Below are positions 24,848 to 36,720 of a stretch of 64,000 nucleotides of DNA, piece after piece. The first letter of the stretch is position 1; each line of letters starts with the position of its first letter. The position numbers and the translations under genes are program-made. Origin of the DNA: Phocoena phocoena. Its lineage: Eukaryota; Chordata; Mammalia; Artiodactyla; Phocoenidae. The notes under the pieces are model-generated. The model was not told where the DNA came from. It made no database searches and saw only the letters and a list, made by a program, of their open reading frames with translations. The DNA is taken from contig NC_089222.1 of assembly GCF_963924675.1 (NCBI RefSeq), forward strand, positions 114,591,316 through 114,655,315, read 5' to 3'.

Positions 24848-25673
24848 TATGGGATGAAAATAATCTGGTGATTATAAACTGATAGAAACATTATACCAGT
24901 TTCAGATATTGAGGTATTTATGGCAGAATTATTTGGAGTCAGGATGTGAAAATGAACGTGGAGAAGACATTTTGGCTCCTGCTCTGTACCATTAAGCCAT
25001 TAGGTTACACTGTCTTTGCTAATGAATGAATAAACGAATGAATGAATGAACTAATTAATTAATTAAAAAATTGATGGGTATTTCTATAAGCTGGTATTCT
25101 ATGTAATTTCTATTTTTTTGTTTATTTTTTGTTTTTCAGATTTTTAACACTAAGCCATACTATTTTGACTTTTAACTTTTTATAAAATCATTGATGTCGT
25201 ATAATACAATATTAAAGAATTTTTTTAATAAAAAAGAGCCTAGTCTAAATTCTACCCTAGCATACAACTGCTTTTAATTATCCATCTGCATCACTCTTAT
25301 AATCAGGGCTAAAAAAGGACAACTAGATAGTTTTAGCCATAAACATAAAACTATAACTATAGATGTATATAACCAGACATATATTTTCATAATTTAAAAA
25401 GAGGGCTTCCAACACCTTTGAGTTATTTATGCTCTGACTTAATTCTTGAACTTTTTTTCTTGACACACACAGCACTTTCTTTGGTAACTTTTCCTTTCCT
25501 TCCTGGCTTTTCACCTTGGATTAATTCTCTTACAGAAAACCCTCTTATGGGTCGGATTCTGTGTTTGCACTTTGTGACTTCCTTCCTTGATTCTGGCCCA
25601 GATACTATCTTCACAGTCCCCGGCCAACTCTCTTAACAGCCTGTACCCTAGACTCAAGGGTTGTGCTTGCCTC
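24848..25673. other. Non-coding stretch with a short tetranucleotide repeat
   Basis: No transposon was recognised apart from the GAAT tract listed separately. 25180-25240 has some resemblance to old L1, but not enough to call. Confidence 0.45.
25021..25064. repeat. (GAAT)n/(TTAA)n microsatellite
   Basis: Imperfect 'aatg' units are followed by 'ctaattaattaattaa'. It could descend from an L2 tail, which ends in similar units, but no L2 body is attached. Confidence 0.75.
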
Positions 25674-25852
25674 AGTGGTTCTCAACTTTGGCTGTCAGTT
25701 GGGGCACTTTCAAATATGTGTGGGCCCTGCTCCAGAACTGTTACATTACAATCTCTGGGGGTTGAGCCCAGGTGCAGAGAGACTGTTTTTAAAATTCTCC
25801 ATTTCATTCTAAAATGCAGCTGAGGTAGAAATCATTGCCGTAGAGCAGACTA
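25674..25852 (+). mobile_element. MER5A-like hAT (Charlie group) MITE
   Basis: It starts 'cagtggttctcaactttggc', contains 'gggccctgctccagaactgt' and 'caatctctgggggttgagcc', and ends with a degraded copy of the inverted terminus. This is the MER5 family layout, a non-autonomous hAT element about 180-190 bp long. It carries no gene. Confidence 0.8.
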
Positions 25853-26072
25853 CCTCAGTCTCAGCACGATTGATCTTTTGTGTTGGGTAATTCTTTGTTG
25901 TGGGAAGCTGTTCTTCCTGTTCATTATAGGATATGTAACAGCACCCTTACCTCTACCCACTGGCTGCAGTAGTAACTCCCCGCACCCAACCATGTGACAA
26001 CAAAAAATATCACTAGACATGACCTAATGTTTTCCTGGGGTCAAAATTACCCCCATTTGAGAACTTACAGTT
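25853..26072 (+). mobile_element. hAT-type MITE, second family, adjacent to MER5A-like copy
   Basis: Landmarks are 'tcagcacgattgatcttttg', 'gggtaattctttgttgtggg', 'ctctacccactggctgcagt', 'atgtgacaacaaaaaatatc' and the terminus 'tttgagaacttacag'. The same family occurs in the opposite orientation at 31945-32165. I recognise the family by sequence but am not certain of its repeat-database name. Confidence 0.7.
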
Positions 26073-28150
26073 TTACAGCTAGAACACAGTCAGATAAAAA
26101 GTTTATTTACGAAACTGGAATTCTAAAGTAAAGCAATGAGGAAGACCAAGTGACTCAGGGGCTGACATCTTTCAAGACGTATTGGATATAACTTAGGTGG
26201 AATAGAAACCTGACTCTGGCCACTTGTGTGGGGTAACTACTGGGGAAGCTGGCCCAGTTCAGGTGCTTGAAGAACAGGGATTCAACGTGTGTAAAGTTGA
26301 CTCCCTGTAAAACAACCAGTGCCGGGTGCTGCCCATGTGGCATTAGAGGTGCATTGCAGGGAAATGGTGTACAACAATGATGGTTCCCAGAACAGGGTAT
26401 ACTTACATGTCTCACTGAATAGGGCCAGGGTGAAGTCACAACACAGGAAAGCAGAAATGAATAGTAGACCAATGAGGGACTGGACTACCTAGGTATCAGA
26501 TAACATGCAGAGTGTAAGCAGGCCAGAGGTGACTTTAATACCATAACAAAGAATCTGCAGTAGAGAGTTGAGAATTGGTGCAACTGTTCAAGATTTTGCA
26601 GTGACCCAGAATCTTTCTGTTTTCTCTACCTTCCTTACACTTAGCTCACATGCTTATGGTGTCAGGGTGTCTGCTATATCTCCAGGCATTGCATTAACAT
26701 TTTAGATAAGAAATAAGAACAAGGGTTAAGGGCTAAGAGCAAAAACCCAAAGGATTTTCTCTTAGAAAAAATGTAGGATCTTATGTCTTCCCGGGAGAAA
26801 TCCAATTACATCTTACTGACCAGAATTCTGCTAATAGATACCCTAGCTTCAAGAGAGGCTGGGAAATAGAATGTTTTAACTGGTCTCATTGCCACTCTGG
26901 AAAGAAAGAAATCCGTTAGTGTGGAAGAAGGAGTGGAGGAAAGGATATTGGGCGGGCCACCAGCGGTATCTGCAACAGGGGATCTGGAATCTAATCTTGT
27001 AATCTTGAAGACAATAATGCAGAAGAATTTATGGAAATAACCCAAGCAGTAGACATGAGAAAAAAAGGGAAGAAGTTGCCCTGTAACCAAGTCAAATAAC
27101 TGTCTCAGTCAGGAGGGTTTTGTATATTTTCTGCTGAGCGTTGGACCAATTTCATGGCACAATCAAACCAAAACCTGGAAATCAACACGATTGAATTATT
27201 GTACAGAGCTGGCTATTGGTTAATCTGCTGGAGAAGGAAACGTCGGGACAGAGTCTGAATAAAATCTGACTTGTATAAAACACTTTAATTTGCGAAGTGT
27301 TTTCCATTTTCTCGAAGCACGGAAAAAGAAATTGGTGAAAAGTTAAGATTTCATGGAATTATGAGATTCCAGGCACTCTTGCCTCTTTTCTAAAGTCTTA
27401 GTTTAAAAGCATTAAGCATTTAAAAAATACTACTTGATATGTAATTGGCAGCAGCATTCATTTTTTTTTTCCACTTGGCTTTTATCTTTTGTCTGCAAGC
27501 CATGCCTTTACTGTATAGGCCTTAGTCAGTGTGTTTCTTTTGTGTCCATGCTCATCAGCTGTAGGAAGAAAAGGTCTAGATATTAGTTAGTGCCTAATGC
27601 TATATCTCATTTTACAGAGATTTTTATATTTCACAGTTATCCAATCAATGACATATTTATTTATATGCATCTCCTTTTAGTTTTTTAGAGTTACAATATT
27701 ATGCATATTGATCTAGAATTCTTTAAATACTTAGACTGTAATTCATTTTTTAAAAAAGAGTACATAATTTATCGTAATATATTCAGAAAAGGTTTTGATT
27801 ACAGTTTTTTTCATGAGTGTTATTTTTATTTTTATTTATACAGCATATGTTTTACTGGTGTTCCATGAAAAGACAGTCTTTATTTTCCAATCTCTCACCA
27901 AACAGTGGTTATAATTTTTTAATAAGACATGAATATTAGTTATAATTTGATTGCAGGGGTTGATGAAACAGGAGTGACTAATTTTCATCTTGAAACTGGA
28001 TTTAAAAAACAAGTGTATTGGAGTGGAATATTTCACTGAGAAAGTACAGTGGTTTGTTTTGTTTGTTTTAATCAATTGCTATTTGTGAATTAAATGGCTT
28101 CTTGTAAGGTTCAGGGGGTCCATTTAATAGTTCTCAAACTAGAGCTTATG
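26073..28150. other. Non-coding stretch, nothing recognised
   Basis: About 2.1 kb. 26150-26550 is less AT-rich and could hold an unrecognised LTR or old repeat, with a 105-codon minus-strand shadow frame. The remainder is AT-rich with no signal. Confidence 0.45.
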
Positions 28151-28214
28151 CAGTGATGTCCAAAAGAAATATAATGTGAGCCACATGTATGATTTTTAAA
28201 TTTTCTAGTGGAAA
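28151..28214 (+). mobile_element. hAT-type MER element, left part (split by L1)
   Basis: It starts 'cagtgatgtccaaaagaaat' with 'aatgtgagccacatgtatga' following. It breaks at the L1 insertion and resumes at 31197. Its last 17 bases (28198-28214) are the left copy of the L1 target-site duplication. Confidence 0.75.
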
Positions 28215-31196
28215 ATAAAAAAAATCATGAGAGATTACTACAAGCAACTCTATGCCAATAAAATGGACAATCTGGAAGAAATGGACAAATTCTTAGAAAT
28301 GCACAACCTGCCAAGACTGAATCAGGAAGAAATAGAAAATATGAACAGACCAATCACAAGCACTGAAATTGAAACTGTGATTAAAAACCTTCCAACAAAC
28401 AAAAGCCCAGGACCAGATGGCTTCACAGGTGAATTCTATCAAACGTTTAGAGAAGAGCTAACACCTATCCTTCTCGAACTCTTCCAAAATATAGCAGAGG
28501 GAGGAACACTCCCAAATTCCTTCTAGGAGGCCACCATCACCTTGATACCAAAACCAGACAAGGATGTCACAAAGAAAGAAAACTACAGGCCAATATCACT
28601 GATGAACATAGATGCAAAAATCCTCAACAAAATACTAGCAAACAGAATCCAACAGCACATTAAAAGGATCATACACCATGATCAAGTGGGGTTTATTCCA
28701 GGAATGCAAGGATTCTTCAATATACGCAAATCTATCAATGTGATAAACCATATTAACAAATTGAAGGAGAAAAACCATATGATCATCTCAATAGATGCAG
28801 AGAAAGCTTTCGACAAAATTCAACACCCATTTATGATAAAAACCCTCCAGAAAGTAGGCATAGAGGGAACTTTCCTCAACATAATAAAGGCCATATATGA
28901 CAAGCCCACAGCAAACATCATCCTCAATGGTGAAAAACTGAAAGCATTTCCACTAAGATCAGGAACAAGACAAGGTTGCCCACTCTCACCACTCTTATTC
29001 AACATAGTTTTGGAAGTTTTAGCCACAGCAATCAGAGAAGAAAAGGAAATAAAAGGAATCCAAATCGGAAAAGAAGAAGTAAAGCTGTCACTCTTTGCAG
29101 ATGACATGATACTATACATAGAGAATCCTAAAGATGCTACCAGAAAACTACTAGAGCTAATCAATGAATTTGGTAAAGTAGCAGGATACAAAATTAATGC
29201 ACAGAAATCTCTGGCATTCCTATATACTAAGGATGAAAAATCTGAAAGTGAAATCAAGAAAACACTCCCATTTACCATTGCAACAAAAAGAATAAAATAT
29301 CTAGGAATAAACCTACCTAAGGATACGAAAGACCTATATGCAGAAAATTATAAGACACTGATGAAAGAAATTAAAGATGATACAAATAGATGGAGAGATA
29401 TACCATGTTCTTGGATGCGAAGAATCAACATTGTGAAAATGACTATACTACCCAAAGCAATCTACAGATTCAATGCAATCCCTATCAAACTACCACTGGC
29501 ATTTTTCACAGAACTAGAACAAAAAGTTTCGCAATTTGTATGGAAACACAAAAGACCCCGAATAGCCAAATCAATCTTGAGAACGAAAAAAGGAGCTGGA
29601 GGAATCAGGCTCCCTGACTTCAGACTATACTACAAAGCAACAGTAATCAAGACAGTATGGTACTGGCACAAAAACAGAAAGATAGATCAGTGGAACAGGA
29701 TAGAAAGCCCAGAGATAAACCCACGCACATATGGACACCTTATCTTTGATAAAGGAAGCAGGAATGTACAGTGGAGAAAGGACAGCCTCTTCAATAAATG
29801 GTGCTGGGAAAACTGGACAGGTACATGTAAAAGTATGAGATTAGATCACTCCCTAACACCATACACAAAAATAAGCTCAAAATGGATTAAAGACCTAAAT
29901 GTAAGGCCAGAAACTATCAAACTCTTAGAGGAAAACATAGGCAGAACACTCTATGACATAAATCACAGCAAGATCCTTTCTGACCCACCTCCTAGAGTAA
30001 TGGAAATAAAAACAAAAATAAACAAATGGGACCTAATGAAACTTCAAAGCTTTTGCACAGCAAAGGAAACCATAATCAAGACCAAAAGACAACCCTCAGA
30101 ATGGGAGAAAACATTTGCAAATGAAGCAACTGACAAAGGATTAATCTCCAAAATTTACAAGCAGCTCATGCAGCTCAATAACAAAAAAACAAACAACCCC
30201 ATCCAAAAATGGGCAGAAGACCTAAACAGACATTTCTCCAAAGAAGATATAAAGAATGCCAACAAACACATGAAAGAATGCTCAACATCATTAATCATTA
30301 GAGAAATGCAAATCAAAACTACAATGAGATATCATCTCACACCAGTCAGAATGGCCATCATCAAAAAATCTAGAAACAATAAATGCTGGAGAGGGTGTGG
30401 AGAAAAGGGGACACTCTTGCACTGCTGGTGGGAATGTGAATTGGTTCAGCCACTATGGAGAACAGTATGGAGGTTCCTTAAAAAACTACAAATAGAATTA
30501 CCATATGACCCAGCAATCCCACTACTGGGCATATACCCTGAGAAAACCAAAATTCAAAAAGAGTCATGTACCAAAATGTTCATTGCAGCTCTATTTACAA
30601 TAGCCCGGAGATGGAAAGAACCTGGGCGCCCATCATCGGACGAATGGATAAAGAAGATGTGGCACATATACACAATGGAATATTACTCAGCCTTAAAAAG
30701 AAATGAAATTGAGTTATTTGTAATGAGATGGATAGACCTAGAGTCTGTCATACAGAGTGAAGTAAGTCAGAAAGAAAAAGACAAATACCGTATGCTAACA
30801 CATATATATGGAATTTAAGGAAAAAAAATGTCATGAAGAACCTAGGGATAAGACAGGAATAGAGGCGCAGACCTACTGGAGAACGGACTTGAGGATATGG
30901 GGAGGGGGAAGGGTGAGTTTTGACAGGGCGAGAGAGAGTCATGGACATATACACACTAACAAACGTAGTAAGGTAGATAGCTAGGGGGAAGCAGCCGCAA
31001 GGCACAGGGATATTAGCTCGGGGCTTTGGGACAGCCTGGAGGGGTGGGATGGGGAGAGTGGGAGGGAGGGAGACGCAAGAGGGAAGACATATGGGAACAT
31101 ATGTATATGTATAGCTGATTCACTTTGTTATAAAGCAGAAACTAACACACCATTGTAAAGCAATTATACCCCAATAAAGATGTTTAAAAAAAAAAA
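28215..31196 (+). mobile_element. LINE L1, 5'-truncated, relatively young
   Basis: A nearly 3-kb L1 3' portion holds the last two thirds of ORF2, a 3' UTR (30819 onward), an AATAAA signal at 31173-31178 and an A14 tail at 31186-31199. The perfect 17-bp duplication 'aaattttctagtggaaa' flanks it at 28198-28214 and 31197-31213. The inferred nick, TTTTT/AAATTTT on the plus strand, suits the L1 endonuclease. 5' UTR, ORF1 and the endonuclease domain are absent, as in most truncated L1s. The nearly open frame and intact duplication suggest it is much younger than the other L1s here, but it cannot retrotranspose alone. Confidence 0.97.
28227..30818 (+). pseudogene. L1 ORF2 remnant: reverse transcriptase and Cys-rich end
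   Basis: ORF2 normally encodes endonuclease plus reverse transcriptase for target-primed reverse transcription. Here about 862 codons remain of a protein close to 1,275 residues long. The frame is continuous except for TAG at 28524-28526, where relatives have a tyrosine codon after 'NSF'. Downstream the frame is open for about 760 codons with no ATG at its very start. The catalytic aspartates of the polymerase can be seen in '[10 protein letters not shown]' (28788-28817) and in the FADD motif (29094-29105). '[13 protein letters not shown]' lies between them. A C-x3-C-x7-H-x4-C motif spans about 30384-30437. The frame ends at 30818. The missing N-terminal endonuclease and the nonsense codon make it non-functional. 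Confidence 0.93.
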
Positions 31197-31199
31197 AAA
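31173..31199 (+). promoter_or_regulatory. L1 polyadenylation signal and A tail
   Basis: AATAAA at 31173-31178 is followed 7 bp later by a 14-A run. It marks the 3' end of the L1 RNA that was reverse-transcribed. The last three As are ambiguous with the target-site duplication. Confidence 0.85.
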
Positions 31200-31498
31200 T
31201 TTTCTAGTGGAAACATATTAAAAAAGTAAAAAGAAACAGGTAAAATTAATGTTAATATTATTCTTGATTTAAATGAATATATCTAAAATATTATAATTTC
31301 AACATTTATAGCATATAAATGATACTATAATGGTAATTTAACATTATAAATGTTAATTGTTATAAATGTAAGTTAACATTCTTCTTATTCATACTAATTC
31401 TTTGAAATCCAGGGTACATTTTACATATATAGCATATCTGAATTTGAACTTGCTCATAGCCACATGTGGCTTAGTGACTACTGTATTGGACAATGCAG
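31197..31498 (+). mobile_element. hAT-type MER element, right part (split by L1)
   Basis: It resumes at 'aaattttctagtggaaac' and continues through 'aaaaagaaacaggtaaaatt', 'ctaattctttgaaatccagg', 'catagccacatgtggcttag' and the terminus 'attggacaatgcag'. That terminus is an imperfect inverted copy of the start at 28151. Joined across the L1, the element is about 350 bp with no gene. Confidence 0.78.
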
Positions 31499-31944
31499 TT
31501 CTAACTGCTTAAATTCCATGATTTCAAGGCAATAGAAAACTACATTGCTCAATAAAGGAAAAACCAAAATACAAATTGATTCTTTATTTCCCCAGTAAAA
31601 AAGACTTTCAAATTTAGAGGTATCAATAAAAGAGTCAAATATCTACTTCTGATAGATAATTTATTAGTTTAATTGTATCATATATTTAAAATTACATGCT
31701 CTAAAAATATATTAATTAAAAGATTACTTTAACTCATACTTCATAAACCAAGTTTATTCAGACTTTTCCTGTTCACCTCAATATTCATGTCTTTGTCATC
31801 CCTAGAGTCCTCTACTTTCTGGAGCACATGAGCTTCACTGTCGCCTGAGTAGATGGAGATAACCGCCCTTTTTGAATTTGTATCTCATGCTGTCACTAAA
31901 TTTTAACTCAAGTCACAAAGTTTATTCCGTAACTTTAGGGCATT
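31499..31944. other. Non-coding stretch, nothing recognised
   Basis: AT-rich, with no repeat or exon. Confidence 0.5.
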
Positions 31945-32165
31945 AGTTCTCAGTGGGGTGTATGTGGGATTTTGTGCCCCAGGGACCATTTGGCAAAGTC
32001 TAGAGACATTTTTGACCATCACATCACAACTGGGAGCAGGGTGATATTGGCATCTAGTGGGTACAGGCCTGGAAACTCCTAAACATACTGCAGTGCACGG
32101 GACAGGCTCCCACAGCACAGAATTTTCTGTTCTAAAATGTCAATAGAGCCAAGACTGAAAAACTT
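31945..32165 (-). mobile_element. hAT-type MITE, same family as 25853-26072
   Basis: Reverse-complement landmarks are 'tgccccagggaccatttggc', 'tctagagacatttttgacca', 'ggcatctagtgggtacaggc', 'cacgggacaggctcccacag' and 'aaaatgtcaatagagccaag'. It is better preserved than the copy at 25.9 kb and lies in the opposite orientation. Confidence 0.75.
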
Positions 32166-32984
32166 TGGATTAGGACATTGTCTTTTTTAAGAATTCATCC
32201 AGTAGGTATATATTTGTGATCTTCCCATTATAACCCTCATAGTGGTACTTTTGAAAATGACCTTTAAAAATTGTTTACAATATAGTTCAACATTTTCAAT
32301 TCTGAATTCAAACCACAGAAAAAAAATGAATAAACGTGTATTAAGCCTTTAGTCTTCTTTTTTATTTATTCTATGAATGAATTTTTTTTTGCACTTTAAC
32401 CATCACATTTATTATGAATTGTTTTCTGATGCAAGGAATACATAGAAATTTAATATAAAATATAATTAAGGATAAAGGTAACCACTGTCGGTATTTTGGC
32501 ATATATTCTCTCAGTCACTATTCTATGCATAACACACATAAACGTATACACACCCACACATTTTATTTTATTTTAAAGGACTGGGCTCATGCTTTGCACC
32601 AAGTTTTGCTGTTTGCCAAATAGACTGTGGCTTCCTGGCATTAGACTACACACTGATTATTCCTAGTAGTGGAGTATTCCAAACCAAAAGGTACATTACA
32701 ATTCTGTGAACTGATTTCTAAAGCATCTGAAATTAGCACAGATTTAGGTTCTTTGAAGCTATTGTATTAAAATGAGTCTATCCTTTTATATAAAAAAGGA
32801 TTTGAATGCAGAATATTTTTTTATTCCTAAGAAATAATAATTTTGAGGGGAAAAAGTCTTTAACTTTAGTCACACATTTATAGTATTTACAAATAATTTC
32901 CACTTGAGGTCTTCAATGTTCCCAGAGTTGTGGTGCAGTCTGCTGTTGGCATGAGACAAGGTCTACATAAGTATTATTATCTTT
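32166..32984. other. Non-coding stretch, possibly old L1 in part
   Basis: 32450-32600 ('ggtaaccactgtcggtattt', 'acacacataaacgtatacac') resembles the 3'-UTR zone of very old L1s, but I cannot separate it from chance. Nothing else was recognised. Confidence 0.4.
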
Positions 32985-34115
32985 TAAAAAATTAAAAACA
33001 TTTTTTCGAGCAGTTTTTGGTTCTGAATTATCAAAATTGAGTGGAAGGTACAGAGATTTTCCATATTCCTCCTGCCCCTACACATGCATAGCCTCCGCAT
33101 TATCAACATCTCCCACTGGAGTGGTGCATTTGATACAGTTGATGCACCTGCAATGACAGATCATTATCACCCTACTCCATAGTTTACATTAGACTTCAGT
33201 CTTGGATTTGTACATTCTACAGCTTTGGACAGATTTATAATGTGTCTACCACTATGGTATCATACAGAGTATTTTCACTACCTCTCCTCCCTAACCCCTG
33301 GCAACCCCTGTTCTTTTTATTGTATCCGTAGTTTTGCCTTTTCTAGAATGCCATATAGTTAGAATCACACAGTATATAGCCTTTTGAGATTGGCTTCTTT
33401 TTACTTAGGAATATGCAAGTAAGTTTCTTTCATGTCTTTTCATTACTTGATAATTCATTTCTTTTTAGTGTTGCTATTTCAGTGTCTGGATTACCTCAGT
33501 TTATTTATCCATTCACCTATTGAAGAGCATCATCATGGTTGCTTCTGAGTTTTGGCAGTTATGAATAAAGCTGCTGTAAACATCTGTGTGCTGGCATATA
33601 TCTTGTGTGGACATATATTTTTAACTTTTTTGGGTAAATACCAAGGAATGTGATTGCTGGATCATATGGTTAAGAGTATGTTTAGTTTTATAAGAAACTC
33701 CCCAACTGTCTTTCAAAGTGGCTGTACCATTTTGCCTTCCCACCAGCATGAATGAGAGTTCCTGTCTCAGCAGGAAGATGAGACTCCACATCCTCATCAG
33801 CATTTGGCGTTGTCAGCGTTCTGGATCTTGGCCATTCTGATAGGTATGTAGTGGTATCTCATTGTTTTGAGTTGTATTTCCCTGATGACATATGATATGG
33901 AGTATCTTTTAATATAACTTTGCCATCTGTCCATCTTTTTTTGTGAGGTTTCTGTTAAGGTCTTTGGTTCATTTTAAAATGTGGTTGTTTGTTTTCTTAT
34001 TGTTGAGTTTTACATGTTCTTTGTGTATTTGGATAGTAAAACTTTACCAGCTATGTCTTTTGCAAATATTTTCTCCAAGTCTGTGGCTTATCCTTTTATT
34101 CTCTTTTATTTTATT
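32985..34115 (-). repeat. LINE L1, old subfamily (L1M), 3' part
   Basis: A long colinear match to the reverse complement of L1 ORF2 and 3' UTR. Landmarks are 'aattgagtggaaggtacaga', 'ctaacccctggcaacccctg', 'cagttatgaataaagctgct', 'gtgattgctggatcatatgg', 'aaagtggctgtaccattttg', 'tggccattctgataggtatg' and 'ttatccttttattctctttt'. Many frame-disrupting changes mean it is inactive. Small frames within it are shadows. Confidence 0.85.
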
Positions 34116-36720
34116 TCTTTTAGTTCGAAGGGTATGTTTCAGCATGCCCCAGACTACTGAAGCCCTAAAAATTTCATTGATCTTGTGGGTGCCTTCCCTT
34201 CCACTGATATCAATTCCCAGTGCGTCATTGGTGAAATCTTCTACACTCTGGAGCACCTATGTTTTATAAAGATTTCCAACATACTTGCTACTTCTTGCTC
34301 ATCCACTCTAATTAACATGATGTCATCAATCTGTCATATATAAAATGTGACCATTATAAACTTCTGAATAATATACAGATTCTCCAGGTCCCTTCAGACT
34401 ATGTCTTAATAGAGGCTAAGAAGATTAATTATAGCCATGGGGAAAGATGGTAAATGTACACATACTCTTGTCTGTCCTACATGAATACATACTGTTGATC
34501 CTGCTTCTTGGGAGCAATAGAACAGGATGCATTTACCAGATTGATGGCCATATACTATGTATTGGAGAACTTGTTAATCTGCTCCAGCAAAGATATCATA
34601 TCAGGTACAACAGGTTTAATGGGTTTCCTATTTGGCTGAGTTTACGGTCATCCACTGTCATCCTTCTATATCTCTTTGGCTTTTATAGAGTTCAAGATAG
34701 TAAATTAAATGGATGTATATTGAAAACTACTATCTCTGCATTATTCAGATATTAATAGATGACAATAATCTCTATTATTCCCTGTAGGATACAGTATTGT
34801 CTTTGATATACTCTCTTGGCCAGAGGTGGGGTAGGTGCTGATAGAGACTTTCACTTGACTTTTCTCACTGTGATGGTTCTTACCACAGAGGTCAAGGGGC
34901 CAGTGTTGGGGGTTCTACTCATCTCTAAGTATGTTCATCCTAATTTTACATTTTGGAACTGGGAAATGAACCTTGGGTCTGTGGAACTAGTGGAGCTGCT
35001 CTGAGTTGGATCTGGGTCTGAGCTCACTAATGTATTATTTGGATCCTATATGTGTCTACTCTAACAGAGGGTCAGTGATGATGCTTCAGATCCTTCAAAT
35101 ATCCAAATATCACTGTCAGAGAAAATTGTGTCTAATTGTCCTCAAAATGACGAGGTAGTCCCTTGACCCCAGTGTGATGTTATCTGAATAAATTGCTTAG
35201 GACCCTTTGGGGAAGGACTGGAGGAATCATTACCGGGTATCAAAGTCAACTTTATGGTGGACATGGCGAAATGCCATCCATATCCCCTTCAGTAAGGCAC
35301 TTGTTGCCCCAGCTGCTGAGTGTGTCTTCAGGAACAGCTTTAGCTCTAGAAAGCCACTTTACCAAAAGTCATCCCCTTTCTCTGGGCAGTCCACTTCCAC
35401 TTTCTCATCAGTGAGAGTGTATAAAGACTGTACCATATTGGGTCAACTTAAGACAACTCTGAAGGGCTAGTCTGTTGCTGGACCATCATAACACTTGACT
35501 TCTACTTCTGACGCTCTTGTTTCTTGCCTCTCATTTCCATAGGTTTAGATTCTTAGTGTCCTTAAACATCCTGCACATTAAATTCCATCTTAATGTCTGT
35601 TTTCCAAGGAACTCAACCTGTAGTGATTCAAACTGTATGTCCAACAGTCTTTGAAATGTATGAGTTTATCCCTTACCCCAATATGTTTACAAGCCCTTTG
35701 GAATAAGTCTGAGGAATTAAAATACACGTATAAGGGTTGAACAGGGTCCTTCCTCTCGGGGATAAAGCCCGTGCTTCATTCAGGGGGTCTGGGTCTGAAA
35801 ACTCAGTTCTGGATATCGGGAAATTATTATGAATGTTAAATGGGATTGCTTCCCTTAGCCTTCTGACCTACACTTGAATTCTTATGTTTGTACAAATTGA
35901 GCAAACACTTATTGGGCATCCTAGGTTTCTTTAGTCCTATTAAGCATCTCCATAGCAATCTGTGGATCAGGCCCCCACGGCTGACACTGCAACCTTATCA
36001 CTCAGCAGGATCATTGCTCACACCTGGCTTCTGCAGCTAAGTGTACTGCTTGGCCTTTATTATTCTGAGAATCTATCAGTCCAATTGAGCCTAGTTTTAT
36101 AAAAGCATCTCATACTGTTAGTTTTACCCTACAAAGGAGTACCATGACTGAGCTTCTTGGTGATACTAGTGCCCGTCTCACCATGGCATTTCTTATTATT
36201 TTGGTAAACGGTGTCCTCAACCAGGAACATAATGGTCATCTGGTTACATAAGAAGGGAATTTCTTTCTTTGCTGCCAGGAAAATGCTCTGACTTTCACAG
36301 TTAGCTTTTAATTGGTTATTAGTGCCTTTTAACAGTGCATTGATTATCCCCAAGTTCAGTGTTCTTATAATTACTATTGTTTCTGGCACTTAAACACCTG
36401 AAGCACTGTGCTCATCACTCCCTTCCCTTTCACTGGTATCAGCTCCCAGTGCATTATTGGTGAATATTTTAATAATTATACCAGCATTGCCTGCCAGGGT
36501 GGTCTCAGTGCTTCACCTGGGTGATGAGATCCTCGTAAAAGTCTAGAGGTTGGTCATCCAACACCAAAATCCTACTTTGGTATTTGCCTTCTAGTACCAT
36601 TTTTCAGACCAACTTCTGCAAGTCAGGTTAATGAGAAGACAGACTTTGAAAATATAAGATTGGTATGCAGGTGATTTATCACAGAGTTCCTTTGGGACCA
36701 ATGTCTGTGAGGGACTAGAT
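34116..36720 (-). repeat. Degraded ERVL-like endogenous retroviral internal region
   Basis: On the minus strand, translation in broken frames resembles class III (ERVL) pol. Codons for Ile-Asp-Asp-Ile-Met at 34330-34316 fit a reverse-transcriptase active-site motif, followed by about 30 residues of the connecting region. Upstream on that strand are more short, broken pol-like segments. Multiple stops and frameshifts interrupt every part, so no protein could be made. A 43-bp block near the RT end recurs at 36422-36464, suggesting more than one copy or an internal rearrangement. I found no clear LTR pair, and the outer limits are uncertain. Confidence 0.5.

Noticed and set aside
28820..29278. 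152-codon minus-strand frame
   Set aside because: It is the antisense shadow of the L1 reverse-transcriptase frame.
34116..36720. Possible intact retroviral pol gene on the minus strand
   Set aside because: Every frame is broken by several stops and frameshifts. Only short conserved stretches remain.
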